Assembly (NCBI GenBank): GCA_941918925.1
Contig: OW799234.1
Location: 75,226,543-75,290,542 of the forward strand
Direction: 5' to 3'
Length of the DNA: 64,000 bases
Origin: Phyto melanocephala
Lineage: Eukaryota; Arthropoda; Insecta; Diptera; Rhinophoridae
The position numbers and the translations under genes were made by a program. The notes under the pieces are model-generated. The model was given only the letters and a program-made list of their open reading frames with translations, did no database searches and was not told where the DNA came from. Of the stretch, positions 12,498 through 23,362 are shown piece by piece. Each line of letters starts with the position of its first letter. Position 1 is the stretch's first letter.

Positions 12498-12563
12498 CTG
12501 TAAAATAGAAACATTATGAAATGAAATATAAATCTAATTTAATAAAGTAGTTAGGGTTCATAC

Positions 12564-13836
12564 CTTCTTTTACTTTCATGCCGCTTAATCGTGGAAAAAT
12601 TCGGTGCAATTCAGTAAAAGCAACACCATCTGGGCTCAATGCTTTTATAAAATTTTTTACAATACCCAGTTTGATGTGGAGTGAAGGAAGCAAAATCTTT
12701 TCCATCGACACAAGTGGTAATTCAATAACATTGTTTCTATGCAATCTGCTTTCCTCACGTAAAGCCCAATCCCGTGTATTGTACTGGTCGCCATCGAAAC
12801 GCGTATTCCATAAGCACATGAAGCACATATTTTTAGTATAGCCCAATTGCATGCCTCTTAAAAGAGCTACCACTTTTAAATCTGCGCATATTTTCCACTT
12901 GTGGTCTTCATATTTAATTAACTGTATTATTTTTTTCATTGATGCGTATGTCTCTTTCGTATTTGTGCTTAGTGCTATCGGAATAGTGACATGTAGCAAA
13001 ACTGCTTTTAAGCTACTTTTGGAAGAATCAATGAATAAGCGCCAATCTCCAGGATTATATTCATTTTGCATTGTTAAAACCAATCCGCGGATGTCAGTAC
13101 AATACGCAATAGAATTATTCTCAATAGATTTAAAAAAAGTCGTAAATCGTCTATGGCGATTGATAGCCCCGTATGTTTGTACACCTGGTGATAAAATATT
13201 AGCTTGTTTTAACTCTTTTGCCAAGAGAATGCTCTGTCTTTGAGATAATTTTAGACGCCGTACCATTATATCCAGACGATCTTGCGTGATTTCATTGTGA
13301 CTGCATGGAACCGTGATGCATGACGGTTGATACATTGAAGTAGCTGGGCTATCCGCTTCAACAGAATGAATTATTGAGGGAATATGTTCTGTTGGTATAT
13401 GGCTACCCGGAACAGTAATTTCATCAGAATGTGGCAGCGGAAATCGAGCATATGCTGTTTCAGTATAAGACATATAAGTCATTTTTCTTCTGTTTATACC
13501 CGCTGTATAATTTATGCACGCATAACACTCATCTTCAACATGAACTATGGGATCTCTCCAAATCATTGGAACACCAAATGGCATGGCGTCTCCATTTTTT
13601 TCCCACTTATTTAAATGGTAAATGCAGTGTGTACACACTATTGATGGTGTCCAACTCTTACCATATATAACCCTTAAAGAAAAATATGATTCATACAAGG
13701 TACTTGTTTCAGTAGTGATTTTACGGCGACTTGGCATATTTTTATAATTTTTATATTTCCCACACACATAACAAAAGTAATTAAACTTTTTACACGCCTC
13801 CATCTTAGATATTTCAATATAACTGTTTAGATACAA
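12564..13836 (-). CDS. Transposase exon 1 (zinc-finger N-terminus and DDE core)
   Basis: Encodes residues 1-424 plus the first base of codon 425 of a 551-aa protein. M12 (MEACKKF) is an alternative start. Three CxxC pairs (C22/C25, C68/C71, C104/C107) look like an N-terminal zinc-binding, DNA-recognition region, followed by MPFGVPMIWRDP. The catalytic-looking core has WRLFIDSSKSSLKAVLL (D270), KICADLKVVALL (D319) and LPSLHIKLGIVKNF. These motifs mark a family I know as common in arthropod and cnidarian genomes but usually left uncharacterised. The exon ends ...KVKEG at a GTATGA donor (12563 downward). Reading through instead would add only 15 residues before a stop. It would act in the nucleus, cutting the element's CACTG ends. 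Confidence 0.85.
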
Positions 13837-14016
13837 GACTGTCAGAGGCTTTAAAATTCACTAATCACTTTCGCAAGCACTTTCCATATGACAGTGAAGG
13901 GGTTGAGGAACTCTTATTTATACTGTAATTGTTTTAATCAAAGTACCAGTCGAGACCTTCATGACCATGTTTTGTAAAAAAAACCCAGGACGAATAATAT
14001 TTCTAACTTTTCCAGG

Positions 14017-14233
14017 TGTAGATTTTATTGTCAATTTACCGCAGGTACCCAATAATTTGAAATCACAGGTAATTGAAAAATACTATGTTATAATTTTTAA
14101 TTCTAAGAACCATACAAAATACCGTTGTACTTCAGTTCCATTACCTGCTCACCTAACGAAATGCTGTATCATATGTAAGGCTGGTTGCATTACAATATTG
14201 GGTACCTGCGGTAAATTGACAATAAAATCTACA
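14017..14233. repeat. Perfect 37-bp inverted repeat (217-bp hairpin or nested MITE)
   Basis: The arm at 14017-14053 begins TGTAGATTTTATTG and carries TACCGCAGGTACCC. Its exact reverse complement is at 14197-14233, with 143 bp between. The pair lies upstream of the transposase start inside the transposon. No target duplication was identified around the arms, so it may be a nested MITE or a structural part of the element. Confidence 0.8.
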
Positions 14234-15065
14234 TTTTTTAACCGATTTTTATGGCTTGCGGCTTTTTTTATTTTTAAGATAAGTAGTTCTCAGAAAAAAG
14301 TGCAAAATGTTGAATATTTGCTTTATATTTTTTTTAATTATATTTTTATTTAAATTGAAAAATATTACGAATTTGGCACGAAAAATTTTTTTTATCTCAA
14401 TTAATTTTTAAATAATTCCAAAACGATAAGAGATAGAGAAAACACATCTTCTGGTGTTTTACTTTTGAAAACCGAAACCTAATTTAGGGGAAAAAATTTG
14501 GCACGCCCATAAAAAAATACCGATCTGATGGAAAAAAACCGATTACGGATTTGAGTTCAGCGCATCAAAATCCACATAGACCACATAGTTTTAATTAACG
14601 GGAAGAAAAAAAATTATTTTTTGTCGAGCAGTGTTATTTATGGCTTGTTTTGTTTGCAGCTTTGTTTTTTATATGTCTGCAAAAAATTAGAAGCCTAGCT
14701 TTTTTTTTTAATTTTTTATGAATTTTAAAAAAATAAAAATTTCGAAATTTTTATAAAAAAATTAATTTTTTTTTCAAAAAAAAAATTATTTTTCTAAAAC
14801 GACTGCGAATATTAAAAAGAAGTTTTACTTTTCTTAAAGGAAATTTTATTGCGGAATTTCGGTTTTTAAAGTTTTTTCAATAAGCTAAAGCGTTTTTGAG
14901 TTACGCGAACATATGTTGTGCAACCTCCTCCATTTTCGAAATAACGGTATATCTCGAAAACCAGAGCCAATCTTAAAAAACCGTGAGCACCACTGGATTC
15001 AGCGTACCCGAATTATGTTAAAACGCTAGGTGCCCGGCTTGTCTGTTTTTTCAACTAGCACAGTG

Positions 15066-16080
15066 TAATTAACCCTTTAAACTCACGCTATCTTTTATAA
15101 TAGAGCCTTAAAATTTTGTATAGCTTTCCTGTAAGCTCAAATTAATTTTAATTAATTATACAAATGTAAAAGTTGAGAGGGAAAAGTTACGTTTTCTGCT
15201 ATTTTTTTTTCAAACGAAATCTTTAACTAAAATTTCTTTCATTGCGAACTTTGTTCTACTGGCCGTGTGCTTTTATTTGATATCTGCTATTTTGTATCGT
15301 ATGTCAACTAAGATTTCAAATTTCTTTTATGGGGCTTAAAAAATTGTATCCATCGTTTTGCTTTGGTTTTAATCTTAGATTTTGAATCTCCCTAGATGGT
15401 TAAGTAGGTCAAAAAAAGGCAGTACCACAAGCAAAAAACACTTCTAACTCCCACACTAGAAGACCCATATGGTCCATTGTGTAAAATAAAAAAATTAAAG
15501 AGAAAAGAAAAGCAATTATTAAAATAGAGAAAAATTAAAAGAGAAAAAATTTAGAAAAAAACAAAATATGAAACCTGCCAAAAACAGTATTTTCAAGCCT
15601 TCAATGTCTTTTTAAAAAACCACCCAAGTGCCACGATGCATCCAATGATATTTTCTAGTTCGAACTCCAAGACATAACGCAGCTCATTGTGAATTTGCTT
15701 ACCTAACCATCTTACTCTATGGCTCTGTAGTCTCGGGCTGTGACACCGCTTTTATCTCTTTTTTTCATCTTCAAACATTTTACAGCAATTCAGAGTGCAA
15801 CCTATACTTTCAACAATTAACCATTATAAACCCAATAATGGTCCTTATATATAATGGTTTTAGATCCAAAATTCCACCTAGTATACCTTTAGCAACAAAG
15901 CCCTTTACACTCTGCAGTGTGTTTGGTTTCTGTATGCTATATCAGTTCTTTCTGATATCCACGCTATAACTTGCCATTATTTTTATTTTTAGCACAACGA
16001 CGGCCCTACTATACCCTCTTCATGTACCGATCTACAGTTTGTAAGTTCATTCTAATGTACGAAAATATACAAAACAATCG
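15066..16080. other. Unassigned, possibly decayed retroelement
   Basis: Partly GC-richer (15400-16060), no open frame of note, with an A/G-rich stretch (AAAGAGAAAAGAAAAG) near 15490-15560. It runs into a retroposon 3' segment at 16080. A decayed non-LTR copy is plausible but not shown. Confidence 0.3.
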
Positions 16081-16260
16081 GACGATAGGTAGAACAGGCA
16101 GCTGTTGTGCAGTTCACTTGGGTCTATTATATTGATCCCTTTGTGATACCTGATTAGAATAGAAAGAATATCAAAGAATATAAAGAGAAGCAGACCAGTA
16201 CAGAATTTCTGGCGGAAATGGAACCCGCAACACCCTGACACTACTGACTTGTCTACCGGG
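16080..16260 (+). mobile_element. Retroposon 3' segment shared with 55961-56130
   Basis: About 110 bp (GCAGTTCACTTGGGTC, TTTGTGATACCTG, AATAGAAAGAATAT) align in order with 55961-56080 (GCAGCTCACTTGGGTC, ACTGTGATACCTG, AATAGAAAGAAATA). This copy lacks the CCTAA tail found on the other. Family unknown. It is probably the 3' UTR of a non-LTR element. Confidence 0.6.
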
Positions 16261-16667
16261 GAACCCTAAATCGGATAATCCCTTACTTACTTATGACATT
16301 TTTAGATTCGTTTCCCCATAGATGGCCACTAACTCTGTTTGGATTTACCATTTGGATACCATTTTATAATTACCTTATTAACGGAGTTGCCCACCGAAAT
16401 GAAATCGATTAATTCTGTGGGCATCTTGAATCTTAATTTTTTACTCCACCAACTAAGCTTTACTGGTAAATTTCATCTTTTGTTTTATACTAATATTAAA
16501 CCTGTCAGTTGTCTAATAAAAGAACACACTATGAATCTACATTTCATTCAGTTCCAAAACTATTAAGCAGTTTTTCCAAAAGCCAATTTTGATATTTTAA
16601 TGAAAGAGTTTTCATTTTCAATTGCACGTTCAAAACTTTAGTTATGAGATTTTCGTTTGTAAAATAA
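16261..16667. other. Unassigned presumed intron
   Basis: A 75-codon + strand frame (16339-16566) has no recognisable content. Nothing else seen. Confidence 0.35.
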
Positions 16668-16890
16668 ACAAGTAAGAGTGCTATATTCGGCCGTGCCGAA
16701 TCTCATATACCCTTCACAACGTGTATTCATGCAATAACAATTGTTTAAATCAGCATTCATCTCATTAATACACTAATAATAAAAATAATTATAATTTTAT
16801 TTATAAGTAAATAAATAAAAAAAAAATAAATATATAAAAAAAATGTTTAGCTCAGCTGCGATTCGATGCCACGTTCACTCTGACCAGTAC
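16668..16890 (+). repeat. TATTCGGC-family repeat, copy d (3'-truncated)
   Basis: Starts ACAAGTAAGAGTGCTATATT with TTCGGCCGTGCCGAA, has TATACCCTTCACAACGTG and an A-rich part, and stops soon after GCTCAGCTGCGATTCGATGC. The terminal GGGT is missing. It ends about 270 bp before the GPCR exon. Confidence 0.75.
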
Positions 16891-17157
16891 CATGTAAAAG
16901 TTGTTAAAACTTTTTAATTGAACATGAATCGAAAGTACTACTTACAAAAAAAATATTTTATTTCACAATTGTACTGCAAAAGTGGGTCAGGTTTTATTTA
17001 TGTTAACGTTGACGAATTTTAGTTTTTCGTATGGCTTAATAATTATAAAACTCAATTGTTTAAATTTGTTTTTAAAATATTCAATATATTAGTAGTAATT
17101 AGTTTAATTTTTGTTTGAATTTTTTATTTTACTTAAGAAATCATTTTTCTTTTACAG

Positions 17158-17288
17158 GTATGGCAATTTATGACATGTTAACAGTTGTATTTCCTGCTCC
17201 TGGTATTTGGTATATGTACACTTTTGGTAACCATTATAAGCCTTTGCAGCCAGTTTTTATGTGCTACCTGTATCAGCTGTTTAATGAG
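17158..17288 (+). CDS. GPCR exon: TM2 and extracellular loop 1, SPR/SPRR-like
   Basis: This internal exon has a strong acceptor (ATTTTTCTTTTACAG|GT) and a donor GAG|GTAATT. Its first two bases complete a codon begun in an unseen upstream exon, followed by 43 codons. It reads MAIYDMLTVVFPAPGIWYMY, then TFGNHYKPLQPV, a conserved cysteine (MCYLYQ) and LFNE. The (A/S)xxD-M/L-LT pattern is TM2 of a class-A receptor, and FPAP...MYTFGNHYKPL is, to my knowledge, a hallmark of the sex-peptide/myoinhibitory-peptide receptor and its paralogue (Drosophila SPR, CG12290/SPRR). The product would be a plasma-membrane neuropeptide receptor. Which paralogue it is cannot be decided here. Confidence 0.87.
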
Positions 17289-17772
17289 GTAATTTAAGCA
17301 TAAGTTTAAAATTATTTCCTTGAAAATTATATGCATCTAAATAAAATAAGTGCCATATTTCTAATAGGTATAAAAAAAAATCCTAAAAGGTTATTCTAAA
17401 GCAGAATTAATTCGATGTATTACATAAATCTTAATAGATTAATTGCTTCTTCTGTGGGTTTTTGTGTCAAGCAACAACATGTTTAATAATATTTCATTTT
17501 GACTTAGATATTTTGAAAATTTTGCAGGTGGGAATGCAAATTCAGCAATCTTAAATAAGCATTTAAATAACACTTATATTAGACTAATGAATAAATTTTA
17601 AAATGAAATGCCTTTATAACACTTCCATTATATAGAACGAAAAATGTGAAAGAATGAAAATGATGGAGGACCGCATCGTATATATAACAAAGTTGTACTA
17701 ACAGATTATTTTATGGGACACTTTAGTCAACCATTATTAAGCTCAATAACAATACTTGCTGTCATGTTTATA
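17289..17772. other. Intron sequence, nothing recognised
   Basis: AT-rich sequence with no repeats or coding signal noted. Confidence 0.4.

Positions 17773-17869
<97 letters not shown>
17773..17869. repeat. (TTA)n microsatellite, about 32 units
   Basis: Nearly pure trinucleotide run. It creates long poly-isoleucine frames on both strands, which are artefacts and not genes. Likely to vary in length between individuals. Confidence 0.97.
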
Positions 17870-18384
17870 ATTATTTTAACTGCTAGCGCTCGACAAGTTG
17901 CGCAATTCAAATTGCCTGATACACTTAACACACCACAATGTAAAATCGCTTCGTACTACCATACTATTAAGAGATTATTTAAGTGATAATAAAACTCCAT
18001 CTTAAATAAGAATTTCCAGATTGCACATTTAATAATCTGAAGACAGTGTCCCACGAAAGTTATTTTCTATTTCAATAACATCGACCGTAACACGTCAATA
18101 TATTACCAGTGTTAAGACATAAAACATTATTATCACCATAATGTAAGTGTGTAAAATAGATAAGTAAGTAGTAGTTACAGAAAGCTTGAACATGCAACAA
18201 CAAAAAAGCTAATAATTTTCTGAGTGGGTTGCAGCTGTGTATGGATAAAGAGAAATGCAAAAGATTATGTATTAGTATAATAAATAAACAGACAGAGATA
18301 AATGTATTTGTGGTGTGATGTTTTCTTTTTTGAACTTACACTTTAATATTAAATTTTTTTCATTTTAACTGTATATGGAAGATA
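17870..18384. other. Intron sequence, nothing recognised
   Basis: No supported feature between the microsatellite and the mariner derivative. Confidence 0.4.
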
Positions 18385-19304
18385 AAGGGTGTTTTTTTAA
18401 GGCCGATAGAACTTGAAACTGTAAAAAATAACACAAAAAATTAAATTGTAATCAAAATTTTTTTTTTATTCGAAAGATCAATACGTGACATTAACATTTG
18501 AAAATGATTTCGGGCATATGGGCACCGCGGCTGTTCTTGACGAAGCGCATTCTGGACGTCCAATTTTGGGCCACTTTTTCGAGCACTGCTGGCCGTATGT
18601 CACGAATAACACGAACAATGCTGGCCTCCAAGGCGTCAATTGTTGCTGGTTTATCAGCATAAACCAGTGACTTCACGTAGCCCCACAGGAAATAATCGAG
18701 AGGTGTCAAATCGCACGACCTTGGAGGCCAATTGACAGGTCCATTTCTCGAAATCAACTTGTCGCCAAATTTTGATTTCAATAAGTCGATGGTTGCGTTC
18801 GCCGTATGGCACGTAGCGCCATCCTGTTGAAACCACATCTCCTCCGGATCAATGTCATCCATATTTTCAAACAAAAAATCATTGATCATGGTGCGGTAAC
18901 GATCTCCATTGACCGTAACGCGAGCTCCGGCCTCATTTTTGAAGAAATAAGGTCCGATGATGCCACCAGCGTGAAAACCGCACCAAACGGTGCATTTTTC
19001 TGGATGTAATGGAGTCTGTAGGGTCTCTTGTGGATTGGACTCGCTCCATTTGCGGCAATTTTGCTTATTAACAAACCCGTTAAGCCAAAAATGCGCCTCA
19101 TCGCTGAACACAATGTTGCGATAAAATTGGACGTCCAGAATGCGCTTCGTCAAGAACAGCCGCGGTGCCCATATGCCCGAAATCATTTTCAAATGTTAAT
19201 GTCACGTATTGATCTTTCGAATAAAAAAAAAATTTTGATTACAATTTAATTTTTTGTGTTATTTTTTACAATTTCAAGTTCTATCGGGCTTAAAAAACAC
19301 CCTT
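18385..19304 (-). mobile_element. Foldback DD41D mariner derivative, copy 1
   Basis: This 920-bp element has ends AAGGGTGTTTTTT...AAAACACCCTT and a TA target duplication (18383-18384, 19305-19306). The terminal inverted repeats are about 183 bp (18385-18567 against 19123-19304). The left arm encodes the real C-terminus of the transposase, and the right arm is an inverted copy of that same C-terminus plus the 3' end. It replaces the 5' end and the N-terminal DNA-binding domain. A near-identical copy lies at 42648-43570, so the rearranged form itself has moved. Confidence 0.9.
18491..19192 (-). CDS. Truncated DD41D mariner transposase, catalytic domain only
   Basis: The 233-aa frame begins inside the inverted arm (the first ~28 residues are antisense-derived and not genuine), then enters true transposase at NIVFSDEAHFWLNGFVNKQN. 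The catalytic aspartates are in FSDEAHF, WFQQDGATCH and TPLDYFLW. The spacing from the second to the third D is 41 residues, which places it in the DD41D (rosa/visitor-type) branch of Tc1/mariner. The N-terminal helix-turn-helix of ~100 residues is absent, so a product could not bind the ends by itself. The core has no stops. It is probably not independently active. Confidence 0.85.
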   Translation of the reverse strand: MKMISGIWAPRLFLTKRILDVQFYRNIVFSDEAHFWLNGFVNKQNCRKWSESNPQETLQTPLHPEKCTVWCGFHAGGIIGPYFFKNEAGARVTVNGDRYRTMINDFLFENMDDIDPEEMWFQQDGATCHTANATIDLLKSKFGDKLISRNGPVNWPPRSCDLTPLDYFLWGYVKSLVYADKPATIDALEASIVRVIRDIRPAVLEKVAQNWTSRMRFVKNSRGAHMPEIIFKC

Positions 19305-20332
19305 TATATGACTACAATGTAATGAATTTCAAAAATTATGTGTTTTAAAAAAGTTGTTCATATAATTTTTCTTTCTTGCTATATTTACCATATACAGGGT
19401 GTTCCGAAAATATTACAAATTCATTAAATTTTTCTTTTCGAAAATTAAATTTCTTTTTATTTTGCACATTATAAAATAAATAACAAATGTAAATATTTTT
19501 ACACTTAGTATGGCTCGTTATAGACCATTTGCCTTAACATTTTTAAAAATGAGTGACTGTAACGCTTGAATTGCTCAAAGAAATATTGGTCTTGAGTTTA
19601 AGTATTATCTCGATCTCGCTCACATATACTCACTCTATTCAAATATTTTCCAATGAAAATAGTATTGTGCTGACAAATTTAGCGAGCGCGTTGTTCAAAG
19701 AGTTTCCAAATTTCTGGAAATTATTCGGTTTCCCGAAAATTTCCTTTAGAGTGCGAAATTCGAACTTCCAGATTAGTGCTGGAAAAGTATAGTGTGATTG
19801 GGTACTGAGTATCGAGTAACTGGTGTTTTTTCTTTTTTTTTTTGATTTTTAATACTTTAAAGTAGCTACTCGATTATTTTAGAATGATATTTTAGTTAGG
19901 AATTATTTTAAGTAATCATTTATCGGCTTATATACAATTCTGCAAAAAAATGCAAGCCTATAAGCATATTAAATGTATAAAAGAGTGTTAAAGGCGTTAT
20001 TAAAATTAAAAGTTTAATTTTATTATATTTCATTTTAATTTATTTATTTCTTTTATTATACTTACATACTTTGTTGAATAAAATTTGCATTTAGTTTGTA
20101 CTTTGCTTTTGAAATTAAAAAATCAGTTAAAAGTTTTCAATAGTATCGATTGCCCAAAAGGAAAATGTTGAATAGTGTTGAGTTTTAAAAGTATTACAAT
20201 TTGCTAACATGACTTTAAATGTCATGTTAGGTCCAATAATTGACCGCTGACTTAAATAATAAAATTCTACTATTCTGGTTCTTTGTTAATTTTTAACTCT
20301 CTGCATCATTTCTTCTCCAGGTGCTCTGTATA
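19305..20332. other. Intron sequence, nothing firmly recognised
   Basis: CAGGGTGTTCCGAAAATATT near 19396 resembles a mariner-type end, but no partner end was found. Otherwise featureless AT-rich DNA. Confidence 0.35.
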
Positions 20333-21614
20333 TAGGGTGATTCATCTTGTGGTTTATTTTATAATGTAAACTAAAACTTATACACTTGAAAGTGAACATA
20401 CAATTTTTATTAGCACTTAAAAAACAATTTATGGCATTTATTGTTCGAAAATTGTATTATTATATTATTATGTAAATATTAGCCACGACTACCTATGAGG
20501 TGGTCCAATCAGAAGAACCAATTTTGGGCGACTAGTTCATGCGTTGCAATTAGTATCGCTTACAGACATGGTTATGTTGCCTTCCGATGCGTCAATCGCA
20601 TTTGTATTATTCCTGAAGACTTCAGACTTATATATCCTCAAAGTAAATAGTCGCAAGTACATCACTGGATCTACGTGGCTAACTTACTGTAGCAAAACAT
20701 GAAATTCAGTGCTCACCAAAATAATTTCTCAACAAGTCCATTGTTACATTCGCTGCATAGCTCGTACCACTGTCTTGTTGAAACCAGGGTTCATTGAGAC
20801 CATAAGTTTGACTTTCAGAAAGCACATTATTCTTTAACACAGTGCGATAATAGTTACCATTAGCGGTGACATTCTAATTTGCCTAATTTTTTGAGAAATA
20901 TTGAGCATTGATTCAATCACACCCTACTGTTGTTTTTAATGGATATATGGTAATTTTGGGTTGCTTATTAGTTAAAATACTGCAATTTTGTTTACTAACT
21001 TATCCATTAATCCAGAAATATGTTTCAACACTGAACAAAATTTTACGATAAAACCAAATCAAACCTTACGTTGAGTGAACCAATAAAATCTATAAAAATT
21101 ATATACAAATAATTTTTTTAAAAAATTTCTTTTGAAAATCTTTTTTATTTTTCGAGCTCAATGTCCGTTAAAAGCATTAAAATAAATAATTTAAATCATG
21201 CCAATATTTCGATATTCTTTGAATATCGTCATCAGGGCTTTTCTATCAAATAAAAAACTAAAAACACAATAAAATAAGAAAACGAACTTATTAGATTTAG
21301 AATTACTACATAAAACATTTACAGTACATTAACAAGGTAAGTGAAAAAACATAAAACAATTATGACAAAAGTACCCATTACAAATATTTATTAAAAAAAT
21401 TTTTGAAACAGCACAACATAAATACTGCATGTCATTTCACATTAACTTCTGTTTACGCACTGATCGAATTTAAAAAAAACAACTATTTTACCCCATGTTT
21501 TTTTAACTAAATGTCTGTAGCTTTGAGCACGGTTCTCAGTGTCAATTTTAAAATTTATTATATACAAATGAAAAGGTTATTTTTCGAAAATTTTGTTACT
21601 TTTGGACCACCCTC
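20333..21614 (-). mobile_element. Decayed DD41D mariner, third subfamily
   Basis: Left end TATAGGGTGATTCATC. A plausible right end is GGACCACCCTCTATA. Within 20480-21075 the minus strand gives, across frameshifts and stops, FSVETYFWINGYVSKQN, VTANGNYYRTVL, WFQQDSGTSYAANVTMDLLR. These align with FSDEAHFW..., VTVNGDRYRTM and WFQQDGATCHTANAT of the intact relatives. The catalytic FSDE is lost (SVE). The segment 21150-21550 does not look like transposase and may be a separate insertion. The right end is uncertain. Confidence 0.65.
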
Positions 21615-22545
21615 TATACAAATACTTTTCTTTAGGTTTCATTATGTAAATGTGTGTCTTGAAGTTTTTCATTTATCAATATAATGGTTTAAAAAAATCA
21701 TTAGTTTTAAAGGAGGATTTTCCATTATTACTTTTCTCTTATTAAACTTGTGATAAAGGTCGCATATTAAAAAGCAAGTTGTATTTTACTTAACGAAAGA
21801 AGGTTATCCTTTGGGTACATATTTGTTTTTAAAGGTAAGGTCTTCTTATAAATACTTTTAATACTTTCTTCTTTTTGCAATTAGGAATTTTATAAAAAAA
21901 ATAAATTTATGCTAACTTGAAACATCCACTTAAATTATATTTTTATGCAAAATAAATGATTTGTTTTTAAAAATATTTTTTTTATTGCGGTTGAAATATT
22001 TTTTTAATAAGTCGCTTTATAGTTGTAAAAAAATTTTTTTTAACTTTAAAGGTGTTTTTCGCCTAAGGCCGTTTTTAAATTTATAAGAAAATAATAATTT
22101 AAAAAAGTATTTTTTTTCCACAATAGCTTAGTGCAGTGCCATGATTTCACCAAAACTCAATGTACTGAATGGTAATATCACCTATTGAACTTAAACAGAT
22201 TTTGTAATTGAATCCGGTAACTACTATGTGCCCTTTTTCATACTTCCTAGCCACTACGAGTTAGAATATGATTTACAAACAGCAACCGTTTTTATCCTTC
22301 ATATTATCACAAGTTTTGCCCGGCCCTCGTCATGTAAAATACCACAAATAACTGTTTCTCCAATACAAATTTTTGGTTTCAGAAAATATATATACTGCCT
22401 TATTTATAAAAATTATTTAATTATCTTCAATTAAAATTGGATTTACAAAATTTAAATTTTTTTTAGAATTAGACTGATGGTATATGAACAGCCAAAAACA
22501 GTCCATAATAACGACATGACCACGACGGCCATGTTATATTCACTA
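21615..22545. other. Intron sequence, nothing recognised
   Basis: AT-rich sequence. A 68-codon + strand frame (22228-22434) has no known motif. Confidence 0.35.
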
Positions 22546-22985
22546 CTAGCTAATACCCGGTGTGCTTCACCACCCCCATCGAAATGAAATAAAAATTTTA
22601 TAGTTCAAGAATATATTTATTTTGCAAGTGCCACGCCTACTATTACTAAATCAACCATTTCTTATTCAAAATGTCATATAGACGTCAAAGTGTCTCTTGC
22701 AAAATTTGGTTACTCTAATTATTATCGCTTCCCAGATATACGAATTTTTGTATTTAATTCATATGACAGGTGCCACGCCCACTATTACTAAAGCATCCAT
22801 TTCTTATCAAAATAGTCATATAGATGTCAAAGCTTCTCGTGCAAAATTTGGGTACTCTAACTGTTATCGCTTCCCGAATATACGAATTTTAGTATTCAAT
22901 TGCTATGAGAGCTGCCACGCCCACTATTTCTAATGTACCCATTTTTTTTCCAGAAATGTTTATTTGGGTGTCAAGGTGTAAGAGT
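22546..22985 (-). mobile_element. Helitron-like 3' end with 142-bp tandem repeats
   Basis: Read on the minus strand, the sequence ends GGTG-GTGAAGCA-CACC hairpin ... GGTATTAGCTAG followed by T, as expected of a Helitron 3' terminus. Inside are about 2.5 direct repeats of 142 bp, marked by GCCACGCC(T/C)ACTATT at 22630, 22772 and 22914. The 5' TC end was not located, so the upper boundary is approximate. Confidence 0.6.
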
Positions 22986-23359
22986 GTAAAAGGGTATACA
23001 TACATACATAACTTCACAGTATTCATTTGCGATCTAATAATGTATACATTTTCTGAACCTTATAGATGGATAAGTCGATTAGGTTATGACCATCTGCCAG
23101 CCCTGGTAATAGTTGAAATAACTTATGTGTTGATATTTAAACAAAATTAAAATAAATAAAAAATATAAAATAATAAAAAACAAAATAAAAAAAATGTTTT
23201 GTCACAACTCGGACACGAACTTTCAGACGGACAGATAACAGACGAATAGTGGTAATTGTACATGATGGTAAAAAATCTGTGGATTGTTATTGTCAAGGCA
23301 TATTTATTCATCAGGTAGTCGCAGTTCGAAGGAAATTTCTTGTTTATATTTTTTATATA
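22986..23359. other. Intron with scraps of dispersed repeat
   Basis: TCAGACGGACAGATAACAG (about 23223) and GGCATATTTATTCATCAGGT (about 23296) resemble pieces of other dispersed repeats in the window (around 9115 and the GACAGACGGACAG family). No gene. Confidence 0.4.
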
Positions 23360-23362
23360 TGA

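Larger units (their letters stand above)
11297..15065 (-). mobile_element. Complete CACTG-ended DNA transposon (CACTA/CMC-like), 3769 bp
   Basis: Outer ends are CACTGTGC...GCACAGTG, flanked by the 3-bp direct duplication TAA (11294-11296 and 15066-15068). Long inverted repeats (about 11297-11735 and 14637-15065) share nearly identical blocks such as TTTTAACATAATTCGGGTAC. The outermost ~30 bp differ between ends: the left carries a GACAC-T8C-GTGAC hairpin, the right CTAGTTGAAAAAACAGAC. One two-exon transposase lies between them on the minus strand. A 708-bp relative at 23363-24070 has the same two end types swapped and a TGA duplication. Ends and 3-bp duplication fit CACTA/CMC transposons. That assignment is inference. 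Confidence 0.85.

Noticed and set aside
12578..13670. Several + strand frames of 76-130 codons
   Set aside because: They are antisense shadows of the transposase on the minus strand.
13961..14353. 130-codon + strand frame inside the CACTG transposon
   Set aside because: It runs through the 37-bp perfect inverted repeat, opposes the transposase strand and has no known motif.
17743..17986. Long poly-isoleucine open frames on both strands
   Set aside because: They are translations of a (TTA)n microsatellite with no coding character.
18478..19249. Short frames on both strands within the foldback mariner
   Set aside because: Those starting MLINQQQL or MARSAILL are out-of-frame or antisense readings of the transposase. 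Their exact recurrence at 42741-43272 only reflects the second copy.
21150..21560. Possible Penelope-like or other retroelement piece (GATATTCAAAGAATATC)
   Set aside because: Only a short palindrome and a suggestive phrase. No protein motif, ends or second copy to support it.
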